A stretch of 59,091 bases of DNA, from positions 1 through 59,091 of the forward strand of contig JBKJIQ010000017.1 in assembly GCA_046598395.1 (NCBI GenBank), read 5' to 3'. Under the pieces are notes generated by a model. That model was not told the origin of the DNA. It ran no database searches and was given only the letters and a program-made list of their open reading frames with translations. A program made the translations under genes and the position numbers. Positions 8,901-17,816 of this stretch are shown here, one piece after another; position 1 is the first letter of the stretch; every line of letters begins with the position of its first letter. Source of the DNA: JAENVU01 sp046598395 (GTDB taxonomy: Bacteria; Actinomycetota; Acidimicrobiia; IMCC26256; JAENVU01).

Positions 8901-9623
8901 ATGGAAACCCAATCAATCCCTCCGCGTCCGCCCGTTCGGGGTTTTGCAGCCCAGTGGGAGTCGCTGCGCGATCGCGCGTCGGATCCACGTCTGCGCGCCG
9001 GAGCGCTGATCCTGGCTGCGGGCATCGCCGGGTTCTTCTGGTACCAGGTCGGTCAAGACCAGTCGGCAGGAGCGCTGGCTCCTGCGCCCACGCGCACCAG
9101 CCCTCTGCGATCCGCCCACACCACCACCACGACCAAACCGCCGCTGCTGGTCCATGTGGCAGGCGCCGTCGCACACCCGGGAGTTGTGCAACTCGCGGCG
9201 GGTGCACGAGTGGCCGACGCGATCTCAGCTGCTGGCGGCGGGTTGCCCGATGCCGATCTCGATCGATTGAATCTCGCGGCCAAGGTGACCGACGGTCAGC
9301 GGATCCCCGTCTCCAAGGTGGGCGCCCCGGGCATCGGTGGGCTGGGCGGCGATGGCACCACCGACGCAACGAACGGCGGTGGATCAAGCGGCGGCGTCCC
9401 GGCATCGGGAACGGATCCGGGCTCCGGGGCGGGGCCTCTCGATCTGAATACGGCGACCTCCACCCAACTCGAAACGCTGCCGGGGATCGGGCCGAGCTTC
9501 GCGGCTGCGATTATTCGAGAGCGTCAGCGACGCGGCGGCTACACGAGCGTCGACCAACTCCGCGATGTGCGTGGCATCGGCGAGAAGCGATTCGCGGAAC
9601 TGAAACCGCTCGTGACGGTGTGA
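8901..9623 (+). CDS. comEA: ComEA-like DNA-binding competence protein
   Basis: The 240-residue protein has a cytoplasmic N-terminus and one membrane helix (about residues 34-50, LILAAGIAGFFWYQVG). A Thr/Pro-rich linker and an SLBB-type domain (VHVAGAVAHPGVVQL) follow, then a Gly-rich spacer and a tandem helix-hairpin-helix module (LDLNTATSTQLETLPGIGP). This is the actinobacterial ComEA architecture. In competent bacteria ComEA holds incoming double-stranded DNA at the outer face of the membrane for ComEC. ATG 8901 was preferred over longer starts because GAGGAA lies 4 nt upstream and the earlier frame is low-complexity. It overlaps comEC by 4 nt. Confidence 0.88.
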   Translation: METQSIPPRPPVRGFAAQWESLRDRASDPRLRAGALILAAGIAGFFWYQVGQDQSAGALAPAPTRTSPLRSAHTTTTTKPPLLVHVAGAVAHPGVVQLAAGARVADAISAAGGGLPDADLDRLNLAAKVTDGQRIPVSKVGAPGIGGLGGDGTTDATNGGGSSGGVPASGTDPGSGAGPLDLNTATSTQLETLPGIGPSFAAAIIRERQRRGGYTSVDQLRDVRGIGEKRFAELKPLVTV

Positions 9624-11110
9624 TCGCGCCCCTGTTGATCTTGGGTGGACTGGTGGTCGGGATTCTTGCGGGGGATGCGCTGGGTCCCGGCTCGGCCCGC
9701 CTCGTTCTCGCCACGAGTGCCGTGGTGCTGGTCGTCGCGTTCATCACGCGCGGCCGACGCGTTGCTTTCGCGCTGGCCGCGCTCGGCGCGTGTGGACTCG
9801 GGATCGCCTTCGAGCAACGCGCCCTGCATGGGCTGGCGGTTTCACCCCTGACCTCCGCCGTGAAGCAGCGCATCACGGGTGAAGCCGTGGTGAGCTTGGC
9901 CGAAGACCCCGATGGCCCGATCTACGCGTCGGAGGCGTTGGTGCGCGTCGCCACGTTTCAGGGCCGCGACGGCGGTGGCCGCACCGTGCTCGCCGTGGCC
10001 TCGGGCGACAACATCAGCGCGCTCCGGGTGCTCGACGCGGGGGACCGGGTTCGGGTGCGCGGCGCGCTCGAACCGTTGACCGGATACTCGGAGCGGTTGC
10101 GGTGGCGCCATGCGGTGGCCCGATTGCGGATCGAGGAGATCATCGCGGTGGCCAATCCGTCGAGTCCTTGGTATTCGGTGGCGAACACCGCCCGACGCGC
10201 GGTGCTCCAGGGAACCAATGCGCTGCCGGCTACGCCGCGTGCATTGCTGAGCGGCTTCCTTCTGGGCGATACCCGCGCGATCCCGGACTCGATGGTGGCT
10301 GACTTCCGGGCGGCCGGGTTGAGCCATCTCCTCGCAGTGTCCGGTGCCAACGTTGCGTTTGCACTTGCGGTGGTTGACCCCGCGCTGCGACGGTTGCGGC
10401 GCGGTCCGCGGCTCGCGGCCGGGATCGGTGTGCTCGTGCTGTTCGGGACGATGACCCGATGGGAGCCGTCGGTGCTCCGAGCCGCGGTGATGGCGGGTCT
10501 CGTGATGTTGGCGCGTGGAATCGGGCGACCCGCCGACGCCCGGCGAGTCCTGGTCCTGGCGATGATTGTGCTCCTCGGGTCTGATCCTTTCCTATTGCGG
10601 TCGGTAGGGTTTCAACTTTCCTGTGGAGCGTGCGCGGGCATCGTGATGGTGGCCGCGCCGGTCACGGCACGGCTCCGCGGCCCAAACTGGTTCCGCGAAG
10701 CTCTTGGTGTCACCGCGGCGGCGCAGATTGGCGTGGCGCCGGTGTTGCTGGCCACGTTCGGGTCCGTCCCGCTCGTGGCGTTGCCCGCGAACTTGCTCGC
10801 AGCACCGCTCGTGGGCCCGCTCACCGTTTGGGGCCTGATCGCGAGTGTGGTTGGTGGCGCGCTGGGCCCGGGCGTCTCAGCGTGGTTGCAGCTGCCCACC
10901 CTCACGATGTTGAACGTCATCGAACTCATTGCCCATGAGTCGGCGGCGTACCCGTTGGCGATCGATGGCTCGATCGCGTCGATGCTCAGCGGCTTGGGAG
11001 CCGCCACGTTCGTCGTCCATCGGGCTATTCGCGCTCGCGCCGGTAGGATCGCGGGCCGTGGGTGGCGTCTACTTGGTCAAGGGCAACGATCCGATCCTGC
11101 GCGATCGTGA
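9620..11110 (+). CDS. comEC: ComEC/Rec2 DNA-uptake channel, short form
   Basis: This polytopic membrane protein of about 496 residues carries the competence domain (SGFLLGDTRAIP, LSHLLAVSGANVAFAL, VGFQLSCGACAG). The N-terminal part resembles the DUF4131 region with an OB-like segment (VLDAGDRVRVRGALEPL). ComEC passes one DNA strand into the cytoplasm. It ends just after the membrane domain and lacks the C-terminal metallo-beta-lactamase-like nuclease domain of the long form. GTG 9620 overlaps the comEA stop (GTGTGA), which argues against the much longer upstream frame. The 3' end overlaps holA. Together with comEA it suggests a retained DNA-uptake ability. Confidence 0.87.
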   Translation: MIAPLLILGGLVVGILAGDALGPGSARLVLATSAVVLVVAFITRGRRVAFALAALGACGLGIAFEQRALHGLAVSPLTSAVKQRITGEAVVSLAEDPDGPIYASEALVRVATFQGRDGGGRTVLAVASGDNISALRVLDAGDRVRVRGALEPLTGYSERLRWRHAVARLRIEEIIAVANPSSPWYSVANTARRAVLQGTNALPATPRALLSGFLLGDTRAIPDSMVADFRAAGLSHLLAVSGANVAFALAVVDPALRRLRRGPRLAAGIGVLVLFGTMTRWEPSVLRAAVMAGLVMLARGIGRPADARRVLVLAMIVLLGSDPFLLRSVGFQLSCGACAGIVMVAAPVTARLRGPNWFREALGVTAAAQIGVAPVLLATFGSVPLVALPANLLAAPLVGPLTVWGLIASVVGGALGPGVSAWLQLPTLTMLNVIELIAHESAAYPLAIDGSIASMLSGLGAATFVVHRAIRARAGRIAGRGWRLLGQGQRSDPARS

Positions 11111-12134
11111 ACTGGCCCGCCTCCTCGACGAACTGGTTGGTTCCGACGACCGCACCCTGGCGGTGGAGGAACACACGGTCCCGTCCAAGCGGGCGGCGGG
11201 CGCAGACGAGGACGCTCCCACCGAAGATGTTTCCGGGGCTGCGCCGGTGGTGACGGCGATCATCAATGCGGCGCAGAGTCCACCGTTCATGACCGCGAAG
11301 CGGATTGTGGTGGTGCGCGACTACGAGGCGCTCCCGGCCGACTCGGTGGGGCCCGTAGTCGATGTGCTGGGCGATCTGCTCGAGACCACCGACCTCGTCT
11401 TCGTAGCGGGCGCGGGCGGGAAAGTGGTCAAGGCGCTGGCCGACGCGCTCAAGGGCGCGAATATCCGAGGCGCAGCATCCGAGAAAATGACCGACGTGCT
11501 CCAACAAGAACTCGACCGGAACGGCCTCACGTTGCGCGGAGGCGCGGCCCGCGTGGTCATGGACCATCTCGGCGACGATGCCGGCCGACTCGGCGCGATG
11601 GTTGATCTCTGGCACGCCACGTTCGGCACGGGAGCGCACCTCGACGTCGACGATGTGACTCCGTATCTCAACGACCTCGGCGCGGTGAAGCCCTACGAAC
11701 TCACGAACCGTATCGAAGAAGGCGACATTGCGGGTTCGCTCGAGGTGCTGCACCGTCTCCTGGTGGTCACCAGCCCCACTCAGCCGAAGCCGCTCCATCC
11801 CCTCCAGATCTTGGGGATCCTCGCCGGCCGGTACCGCAAACTTGCTCGCCTCGACGACGACGCCGTGCAGACCGTGGACGACGCGCACCGCGTGTGGGGT
11901 GGGAAGAGTTCGTTCCCGGCCAAGAAAGCCTTGGAGGCAGTGCGGGCACTGGGCTCGGAAGGGTTCGCTCGGGCGTTCGACGTCCTGCACACGGCCGACA
12001 TCGGCATCAAGGGCGCAACGGGACTTCCGGAATCGACCGTGTTGGAGATAGCGACCGCACGACTCGCGGCACTGCACCAGGGTGGTCGACGAGGGTCTTC
12101 GGCCCAACGCGGCGGTTCGCGCCATGGGCTCTAG
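11058..12134 (+). CDS. holA: DNA polymerase III delta subunit
   Basis: The 358-residue protein matches the HolA clamp-loader subunit: an N-terminal ATPase-like domain starting VYLVKGNDPILRDREL, then FMTAKRIVVVRDYEALP, and a C-terminal helical collar (LHPLQILGILAGRYRKLARL). Delta opens the beta sliding clamp during loading. The start was set at GTG 11058, where family similarity begins. A TAGGAT box at 11044-11049 lies 8 nt upstream, so the gene may have its own leaderless promoter inside the comEC 3' end. The comEA-comEC-holA-rpsT order is conserved in actinobacteria. Confidence 0.93.
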   Translation: MGGVYLVKGNDPILRDRELARLLDELVGSDDRTLAVEEHTVPSKRAAGADEDAPTEDVSGAAPVVTAIINAAQSPPFMTAKRIVVVRDYEALPADSVGPVVDVLGDLLETTDLVFVAGAGGKVVKALADALKGANIRGAASEKMTDVLQQELDRNGLTLRGGAARVVMDHLGDDAGRLGAMVDLWHATFGTGAHLDVDDVTPYLNDLGAVKPYELTNRIEEGDIAGSLEVLHRLLVVTSPTQPKPLHPLQILGILAGRYRKLARLDDDAVQTVDDAHRVWGGKSSFPAKKALEAVRALGSEGFARAFDVLHTADIGIKGATGLPESTVLEIATARLAALHQGGRRGSSAQRGGSRHGL

Positions 12135-12164
12135 GGCGTTTAGGCGCGCAGTGTTCGAGCGCGG

Positions 12165-12434
12165 TTAGCTTTCCGCAGCTGCGCGGTTCGCGGCCTTCAT
12201 GAGCCGCGAAGTGCGACGGGACGCCGCGTTCTTGTGCAGCACACCCTTGGCGGAGGCCTTGCCGAGCCGCTTCTGGGCGCGCACAATGGCCTCGCCCGCG
12301 TGCTCGTCACCCGCGGCAATGGCGGTGCGGGCGTTCTTGATGCGGGTCTTCAGCTCGGAACGCACACCCATGTTGGCGATGCGACGCTTCTCGTTCTGAC
12401 GGTTCCGCTTCTTCTGACTGGCGATGTTTGCCAC
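12165..12434 (-). CDS. rpsT: 30S ribosomal protein S20
   Basis: An 89-residue basic protein starting MANIASQKKRNRQNEKRR, with the helical S20 pattern (MGVRSELKTRIKNARTA, ASAKGVLHKNAASRRTSRL). S20 binds 16S rRNA early in assembly. It is convergent with holA and divergent from lepA, the usual actinobacterial arrangement, and its length is normal for the family. Confidence 0.97.
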   Translation of the reverse strand: MANIASQKKRNRQNEKRRIANMGVRSELKTRIKNARTAIAAGDEHAGEAIVRAQKRLGKASAKGVLHKNAASRRTSRLMKAANRAAAES

Positions 12435-12488
12435 GGTGTAAGAAATCTCCCAAAGACGTTCGTGGAACCCGGGAAACCTAGCAGGGCA

Positions 12489-14327
12489 ATGGATTCCAGG
12501 TTGGTTCGGAGCCTTGGCCCGTCAAGCGGCGACAATGGCTCGGTGCTGCCGCTGTCCCGGATCCGAAACTTGTCGATCGTCGCGCACGTGGATCACGGCA
12601 AGTCCACGCTGGCGGACCGGTTTCTGGAGCTGAGCGGTGCCGTGGATGCTCGTGATATGCGGGCGCAGTACCTCGATTCGATGGATATCGAACGGGAGCG
12701 GGGCATCACAATCAAGGCCCAGAACGTACGGATTGGCTGGGCCGATCACATCATCAACCTCATCGACACTCCGGGCCACGTGGACTTCGGTTACGAGGTC
12801 TCGCGTTCTCTGGCCGCCTGTGAGGGTGTGGTCCTCGTGGTCGACGCGAGTCAGGGGATCGAGGCGCAGACGCTCGCCAACTGTTACCTCGCGCTCGAAC
12901 ATGACCTCGCGATCGTGGCCGCGGTCAACAAGATCGACCTCCCTGCCGCAGATCCCGACCGTGTCTGCGGCGAGATCGAACGGGTGCTAGGTGTACCGGC
13001 GGAGGGGATTCTGCGGATCTCGGCCAAGACCGGATCCGGTGTGACCGAGTTGCTCGACGCGATTGTGGAACACATTCCGCCGCCGGTTGGCGATGCTGAC
13101 GCACCGCTCCAAGCATTGATCTTCGATTCGATCTACGACGCGTACCGCGGCGTCATCAGCTCGGTGCGCGTCTTCAACGGAACGCTCACCACCGGCGCGC
13201 GTCTGCGGTTCCTCCAGGCCGCGACCAACCACGACGCGGATGAGGTGGGCACTCGCCTGCCGGTGCCCACGCCCGTGGCCTCCCTTGGCCCGGGCGAGGT
13301 GGGATACCTCATCACGGGACTCAAGGATGTGGGCCAGGCGCGGGTGGGCGAGACGATCACCGGAGCCCATCGTCAGGCCGAGCCGCTCGACGGTTACCTC
13401 GAGCCGAAGCCGATGGTCTTCTGTGGGCTGTATCCGGTGGAGGGTGACAACTACGCGGATCTGCGCGAGTCGTTGGAGCGGTTGCGGCTGAACGACTCCT
13501 CGTTCACGTACGAACCCGAGACATCGGGCGCGCTCGGCTTCGGGTTCCGGTGTGGTTTCCTCGGCTTGTTGCACATGGAGATCGTGCGGGAACGGCTCGA
13601 ACGCGAATACGACCTCGACCTCGTCGCCACTGCGCCAACGGTGGAATATCGGGCGATCACCACCAACGGTGAGGTCCACGAAGTCGACAACCCCTCTGCG
13701 TTACCGCCGCCCGCCGAGATCGAGGGGATCGAAGAGCCCTACATCACGATCACCATCCTCACGCCTTCCGAGTACGTGGGGACGTTGATGGAGTTGTCGC
13801 AGTCGCGCCGCGGTGAGCTCGACAAGATCGAGTACCTCTCCGCCGAGCGGCTCGAACTGGTCTACAAGATCCCGCTCGCGGAGATCGTCATGGACTTCTT
13901 CGACCAGCTGAAGTCACGCTCCAAAGGGTACGCGTCGCTCGACTATGAACCGGCCGGGTATCGGGTGTCGAAGCTGGTGAAGGTCGACATCATGTTGAAC
14001 GGGACGCCCGTGGACGCGTTCTCTTCGATCGCCCATCGTGACAAGGCGTATGAGTACGGCCGTCGCATGACGGAGAAGTTGAAGGAGCTCATCCCGCGTC
14101 AGTTGTTCGACGTGCCGATTCAGGCCGCGATCGGCGGCCGAATCATCGCCCGCGAGACGGTGAAGGCCAAGCGCAAGGACGTGATCGCGAAGTGTTACGG
14201 CGGTGACATCACGCGCAAGCGCAAGCTGCTGGAGAAGCAGAAGGCCGGCAAGAAGCGGATGAAGCAGATCGGCAGCGTCGAGGTGCCGCAGGAGGCCTTC
14301 GTCGCCGCCCTGAAACTCGGCGACTAG
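12489..14327 (+). CDS. lepA: elongation factor 4 (LepA) GTPase
   Basis: This translational GTPase of about 600 residues carries all G motifs: AHVDHGKST (P loop), RGITIKAQ, DTPGHVDFGYEV (G3), VNKIDL (G4) and SAKTGSG (G5). It also has the LepA-specific C-terminal domain ending KQKAGKKRMKQIGSVEVPQEAF. EF4 acts on stalled or back-translocating ribosomes. ATG 12489 gives 612 residues; GTG 12543 (594 residues) starts closer to the conserved SRIRNLSI and is a real alternative. It is divergent from rpsT; the 54-bp gap must hold both promoters. Confidence 0.95.
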   Translation: MDSRLVRSLGPSSGDNGSVLPLSRIRNLSIVAHVDHGKSTLADRFLELSGAVDARDMRAQYLDSMDIERERGITIKAQNVRIGWADHIINLIDTPGHVDFGYEVSRSLAACEGVVLVVDASQGIEAQTLANCYLALEHDLAIVAAVNKIDLPAADPDRVCGEIERVLGVPAEGILRISAKTGSGVTELLDAIVEHIPPPVGDADAPLQALIFDSIYDAYRGVISSVRVFNGTLTTGARLRFLQAATNHDADEVGTRLPVPTPVASLGPGEVGYLITGLKDVGQARVGETITGAHRQAEPLDGYLEPKPMVFCGLYPVEGDNYADLRESLERLRLNDSSFTYEPETSGALGFGFRCGFLGLLHMEIVRERLEREYDLDLVATAPTVEYRAITTNGEVHEVDNPSALPPPAEIEGIEEPYITITILTPSEYVGTLMELSQSRRGELDKIEYLSAERLELVYKIPLAEIVMDFFDQLKSRSKGYASLDYEPAGYRVSKLVKVDIMLNGTPVDAFSSIAHRDKAYEYGRRMTEKLKELIPRQLFDVPIQAAIGGRIIARETVKAKRKDVIAKCYGGDITRKRKLLEKQKAGKKRMKQIGSVEVPQEAFVAALKLGD

Positions 14328-14345
14328 CTCCGCGCCTTCCCGCCG

Positions 14346-14393
14346 TTTCTTGTCGCGGAGCCGTCGCTGGTACGACGGGATCGCGACAAGAAA
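14346..14393. repeat. 48-bp hairpin repeat, copy 1
   Basis: A long palindrome with outer arms TTTCTTGTCGCG and CGCGACAAGAAA (12 of 12 paired), a small internal bulge (GAG/GAT) and an inner stem CCGTCG-CTGGTA-CGACGG. An identical copy in the same orientation lies at 15414-15461. Copy 1 starts 19 nt after the lepA stop, so it could also end lepA transcription. Confidence 0.9.
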
Positions 14394-14451
14394 GGTGGTG
14401 GTGTCGTCCCTTTCGGGGTGAGTGTTACACCCTGTCCCTACCGTGTCAGTC

Positions 14452-15387
14452 ATGGTGAAGGAACTGGATCTTGAGATCGAACGCCTGGCGGCGGGCCAAC
14501 TGTCGTTGTTCACGCTGCGTCAGGTCCAAGCGCTCGAGGTGAGCGAGTCGGCAACCCGGCATCGCCTCACCACGGGCCGCTGGATTGTGCATCGACCCTC
14601 GATCTTCCGCCTCGTCGGTGGTCCAGTCACGAAACGGGTGGACCTCATGGCGGCGGTCTTGGCGGTGCCCGGTTCCGTCGCGTCCCATCAGGCCGCGGCC
14701 GCGCTGCATGGCCTCCCTGGGTTCCAGGTCGCTCCGGCGCTGACGGTGGTCGGCACCGCGCTCCCGCGCCTGCGCGATGTGGAGGTACACCGCACTCTGT
14801 TACTGCTTGGTCACCACCAATGCGAGCGCGACGGCATCCCGTGCACCTCGGTCGCGCGCACCATCTTCGACCTGTGCGGGTCAGTGCACCCTCGTAGAGC
14901 GGAACGCGCGCTCGACAACTCGCTTGCCCGCCGTCTGGTGACGCTGCCTGCGCTTGGCCGGGTGTTCAACGACTTGGCTGAGCATGGTCGTGAGGGGACC
15001 GTCTTGATGCGCGAACTGCTCGAGCAACGGCCGATCGGATACGTCGCGCCCGAGAGTGAACTGGAGGCTCGGTTCATGGAGTTACTGGACGCGTTCGGCC
15101 TTCCGCAACCGACTCGCCAGCTTGATGTAGGTGATAGCGACGCATGGATCGGACGGGTGGACTTTGTGTATCGCAACGCGCATCTCGTCGTCGAGGTCGA
15201 CGGCCGCGAAGGCCACAGCTCGGTGCTCGACCAGCTCGCGGACGCCGACCGGGACCAGCGCCTCGACGCATCGGGCCGGATGGTGCTGCGCTTCGGTTGG
15301 GACGACATTGTGCATCGGGGCCGCGACGTTGCCGCGTATTTGAAGGCGGTTCTTTGCGACCGGACCGCCGTACCCGCGTCGTTATGA
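14452..15387 (+). CDS. AbiEi-like/DUF559 protein flanked by identical hairpin repeats
   Basis: This 311-residue protein begins with a winged-helix-like segment (LFTLRQVQALEVSESATRHR). It continues with the AbiEi-type core common in actinobacteria (VHRPSIFRLVGG, VASHQAAAALHGLPG, TSVARTIFDLCG) and ends with a DUF559/Vsr-like nuclease fold (GRVDFVYRNAHLVVEVDGRE, RDQRLDASGRMVLRFGWDDI). The Asp-x(n)-Glu-Val-Asp pattern suggests an endonuclease site. Such proteins are annotated as type IV antitoxin-like regulators, but no partner toxin gene is next to it. ATG 14452 was chosen because similarity begins there. The whole gene lies between two identical 48-bp hairpins, which suggests it moved as a unit or is insulated by them. 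Confidence 0.72.
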   Translation: MVKELDLEIERLAAGQLSLFTLRQVQALEVSESATRHRLTTGRWIVHRPSIFRLVGGPVTKRVDLMAAVLAVPGSVASHQAAAALHGLPGFQVAPALTVVGTALPRLRDVEVHRTLLLLGHHQCERDGIPCTSVARTIFDLCGSVHPRRAERALDNSLARRLVTLPALGRVFNDLAEHGREGTVLMRELLEQRPIGYVAPESELEARFMELLDAFGLPQPTRQLDVGDSDAWIGRVDFVYRNAHLVVEVDGREGHSSVLDQLADADRDQRLDASGRMVLRFGWDDIVHRGRDVAAYLKAVLCDRTAVPASL

Positions 15388-15413
15388 AGTGTTGGGCCCT
15401 TTCGCCTGCCTCG

Positions 15414-15461
15414 TTTCTTGTCGCGGAGCCGTCGCTGGTACGACGGGATCGCGACAAGAAA
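15414..15461. repeat. 48-bp hairpin repeat, copy 2
   Basis: Base-for-base identical to the copy at 14346-14393 and in the same orientation. It lies 27 nt after the stop of the AbiEi/DUF559-like gene and 20 nt before the 3' end of the convergent acyl-CoA dehydrogenase gene. It could serve as a bidirectional terminator here. Confidence 0.9.
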
Positions 15462-15480
15462 CGATGGGTGGGGCGGAGCG

Positions 15481-16614
15481 TCAGTCGCGGGGGAGGCCCA
15501 GTACGCGTTCGCCGAGGATGTTGCGTTGCACTTCGCTCGTGCCGCCGCCGATAGTGAGGGCGCGCGAGTAGAGGTAGCCGTAGCTCCACATTCCGCCGTC
15601 GGTGTCGCCATACGGTCCGGCGGCCGCAAGGAGCGCGCCGGTTCCGGCTAGCTCGATCGCCAACTCCATCACGTGTTGACCGTGCTCGTCGGAGAGGGCC
15701 TTGCGCACGCTCGCCTCCGCTCCGGGTTCCATACCGCGTACGGTCGCGGAGACGGTCCGCAACCGGATCAGCCGCAGGATCTCGCTTTCGATGTAGAGCT
15801 GAGCGAGCCGTTGGCGGGTGATCGGATCGTCGGCGCCGCCGTGGGCGCGCACGATGTCGATCACGTTCATCGCGGTCGGGCCTCGTCCCCACAGTGCGCC
15901 CTCCCCGGAGAGCGAAACCCGCTCGTTGCCGAGGGTGACCTTGGCGAGGCGCCAACCGTCGTTGATGTCACCCACCACGTTCGCAACCGGCACGCGCACA
16001 TCGGTGAAGAACACCTCGTTGAACTCATGGGTGCCCGTCATCTGTACGAGTGGGCGAACTTCGATCCCCGGTGAGCTCATATCGAGGACGAAGTAGGTAA
16101 TGCCCTTGTGTGGTTCCACCGTCGGGTCGGTGCGAGCGAGGAGGATGCCGTACTTCGATACGTGCGCGAGCGTCGTCCACACCTTCTGGCCGTTGAGCAC
16201 GAACTCATCGCCGTCGCGGACCGCGCTGGTGGTCAACCCGGCGAGGTCACTGCCCGCTTCCGGCTCGCTGAAGAGTTGGCACCAGATCTCCGAACCATCG
16301 AGCAGCCCGGGGAGGTAACGCTGGTGCTGTTCCTCCGTCCCGGCGACGAGCAGGGTGGGTCCAGCCCAACCGATGCCGATCGGGTTCATGGGGCGTGGCG
16401 CGTCGACCGCCCGGAACTCTTCGTCGATGACGAGTTGCTCGATCGGACTCGCGGACCGGCCCCAGGGCGAGGGCCAATGAGGGGTCACGTACCCACCCGC
16501 GGCCATGCGGCGGTTCCAGTCCGACGGGTAGCGGCCATCCGGCGCGTGCTCGGCGAGAAACGCGCGGACGTCGGCCCGGTAGGTCTCAGCTTCGGGAGGT
16601 AGATCGAAATCCAT
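15481..16614 (-). CDS. acyl-CoA dehydrogenase family protein
   Basis: A 377-residue FAD-dependent acyl-CoA dehydrogenase. The N-terminal helical domain starts MDFDLPPEAETYRADVRAFL. The middle beta domain has the FAD/substrate motifs CQLFSEPEAGSDLAGL and VLNGQKVWTT. The C-terminal helical domain ends GGGTSEVQRNILGERVLGLP. These enzymes introduce the alpha-beta double bond into acyl-CoAs, passing electrons to ETF. The specific substrate (fatty acid, branched or steroid side chain) cannot be assigned; the form resembles actinobacterial FadE proteins. Monocistronic by context, convergent with the DUF559 gene and divergent from hemW. Confidence 0.9.
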   Translation of the reverse strand: MDFDLPPEAETYRADVRAFLAEHAPDGRYPSDWNRRMAAGGYVTPHWPSPWGRSASPIEQLVIDEEFRAVDAPRPMNPIGIGWAGPTLLVAGTEEQHQRYLPGLLDGSEIWCQLFSEPEAGSDLAGLTTSAVRDGDEFVLNGQKVWTTLAHVSKYGILLARTDPTVEPHKGITYFVLDMSSPGIEVRPLVQMTGTHEFNEVFFTDVRVPVANVVGDINDGWRLAKVTLGNERVSLSGEGALWGRGPTAMNVIDIVRAHGGADDPITRQRLAQLYIESEILRLIRLRTVSATVRGMEPGAEASVRKALSDEHGQHVMELAIELAGTGALLAAAGPYGDTDGGMWSYGYLYSRALTIGGGTSEVQRNILGERVLGLPRD

Positions 16615-16648
16615 CTCGTCGGCCTACGCCATTGGTCCAGTGCCCGTC

Positions 16649-16697
16649 CAACTTGCGTCACTTTCCCACCGTCACGGTGGGAAAGTGACGCAAGTTG
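16649..16697. repeat. perfect 24-bp-arm palindrome between divergent genes
   Basis: Two 24-nt arms pair perfectly around a single C at 16673: the left arm starts CAACTTGCGTCAC at 16649 and the right arm ends GTGACGCAAGTTG at 16697. It lies between the acyl-CoA dehydrogenase start (minus) and hemW (plus), so it is not a terminator for either. It would form a long cruciform or hairpin overlapping the hemW 5' region, or serve as a dimeric binding site. Confidence 0.9.
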
Positions 16698-16721
16698 CGG
16701 AAGGTATGGGACGATCGGGGG

Positions 16722-17816
16722 GTGAGCTTCGGTGTCTATGTGCACATCCCGTTCTGCGCGCACCGTTGTGACTACTGCGACTTCGCCACGTGGACGGACC
16801 GCGCCCATCTCATCGACGACTACGTGGACGCATGCGTCGCCGACATCACTCGTCGGGTTGACCGCGGCGATGTTGACGATGCGTCGAGCGTCTTCTTCGG
16901 TGGCGGGACGCCATCGATGGTCCCCGCCGCGCAGTTGGCGCGCATCGTGCATGCGATCCCGCGCACCGACGACGCTGAGGTCACGATCGAGTGCAACCCC
17001 GACTCGACTGGACGGGATGAACTTCGCATCTTGGTCGCCGCGGGGGTGAACCGGATCTCGTTCGGGGTGCAGTCGATGCGATCCCATGTGCTCGCCGCGC
17101 TCGGGCGCACTCATGATTCGGACAACGTGATCCGTGCCGTCGACGCGGCACGCACGGCCGGAATCGCGCGCCTGAACCTCGACCTCATCTACGGAGCGGT
17201 CGGGGAGACCGTGGATGATTGGCACGCGACCCTTGCCGCGGCCCTCGCGCTCGAGCCCGAGCATGTGAGCGCGTACGCGCTCACCATCGAGGCGGGAACG
17301 CCCCTGCATCGCGATATCACCGCGGGCGAGAAGACCGCGCCCGACGATGACGACCAGGCCGATAAATACGTGATCGCGGATGATGCGCTTACCGCGGCGG
17401 GACTCGGCTGGTACGAGATCTCGAACTGGGCGCGGCCGGGCGAAGAGTGTCGCCACAACCGGCTCTATTGGGAGGGTGGTGACTACCTTGCGATTGGGTG
17501 CGCGGCGCACGGCAAGACCGGCCATCGGCGTTGGTGGAATGTGCGAACCCCGGAGCGCTACATCGACGCGGTGCGCAGGGAGGTATCGGCCGAGGCCGGC
17601 TGTGAGGAACTCGACGCCGAGGATCGTGCTCAGGAAATGCTGGCTCTCGCCTTGCGTACCAAGGGCGGGATCGCGCTCGACGAGCGGCGCGCAGAGACCG
17701 TGGAAAAGATGGCGGCGGCCGGTTTGGTCCACGTTGAACGCGATCGGGTGGTTCTGACCCGCGCGGGTCGACTGCTCGCCAACGAAGTCACCATCCGCTT
17801 GCAGTCGGCGAGCTGA
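16722..17816 (+). CDS. hemW: radical SAM protein HemW (heme chaperone, HemN-like)
   Basis: A 364-residue radical SAM protein with the iron-sulfur cluster motif CX3CX2C in FCAHRCDYCDF near the N-terminus, FFGGGTPSM, and a C-terminal HemN domain (GGIALDERRAE). It belongs to the HemW group, which lies next to lepA, hrcA and dnaJ in many genomes and is a heme chaperone rather than the coproporphyrinogen dehydrogenase HemN. GTG 16722 follows a GGGGG ribosome site. A longer frame from TTG 16695 would begin inside the palindrome and is unlikely. Confidence 0.92.
   Translation: MSFGVYVHIPFCAHRCDYCDFATWTDRAHLIDDYVDACVADITRRVDRGDVDDASSVFFGGGTPSMVPAAQLARIVHAIPRTDDAEVTIECNPDSTGRDELRILVAAGVNRISFGVQSMRSHVLAALGRTHDSDNVIRAVDAARTAGIARLNLDLIYGAVGETVDDWHATLAAALALEPEHVSAYALTIEAGTPLHRDITAGEKTAPDDDDQADKYVIADDALTAAGLGWYEISNWARPGEECRHNRLYWEGGDYLAIGCAAHGKTGHRRWWNVRTPERYIDAVRREVSAEAGCEELDAEDRAQEMLALALRTKGGIALDERRAETVEKMAAAGLVHVERDRVVLTRAGRLLANEVTIRLQSAS

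Noticed and set aside
8810..9619. Very long N-terminal extension of comEC in the same frame
   Set aside because: It is the out-of-frame reading of comEA. The ComEC membrane domain begins at GTG 9620.
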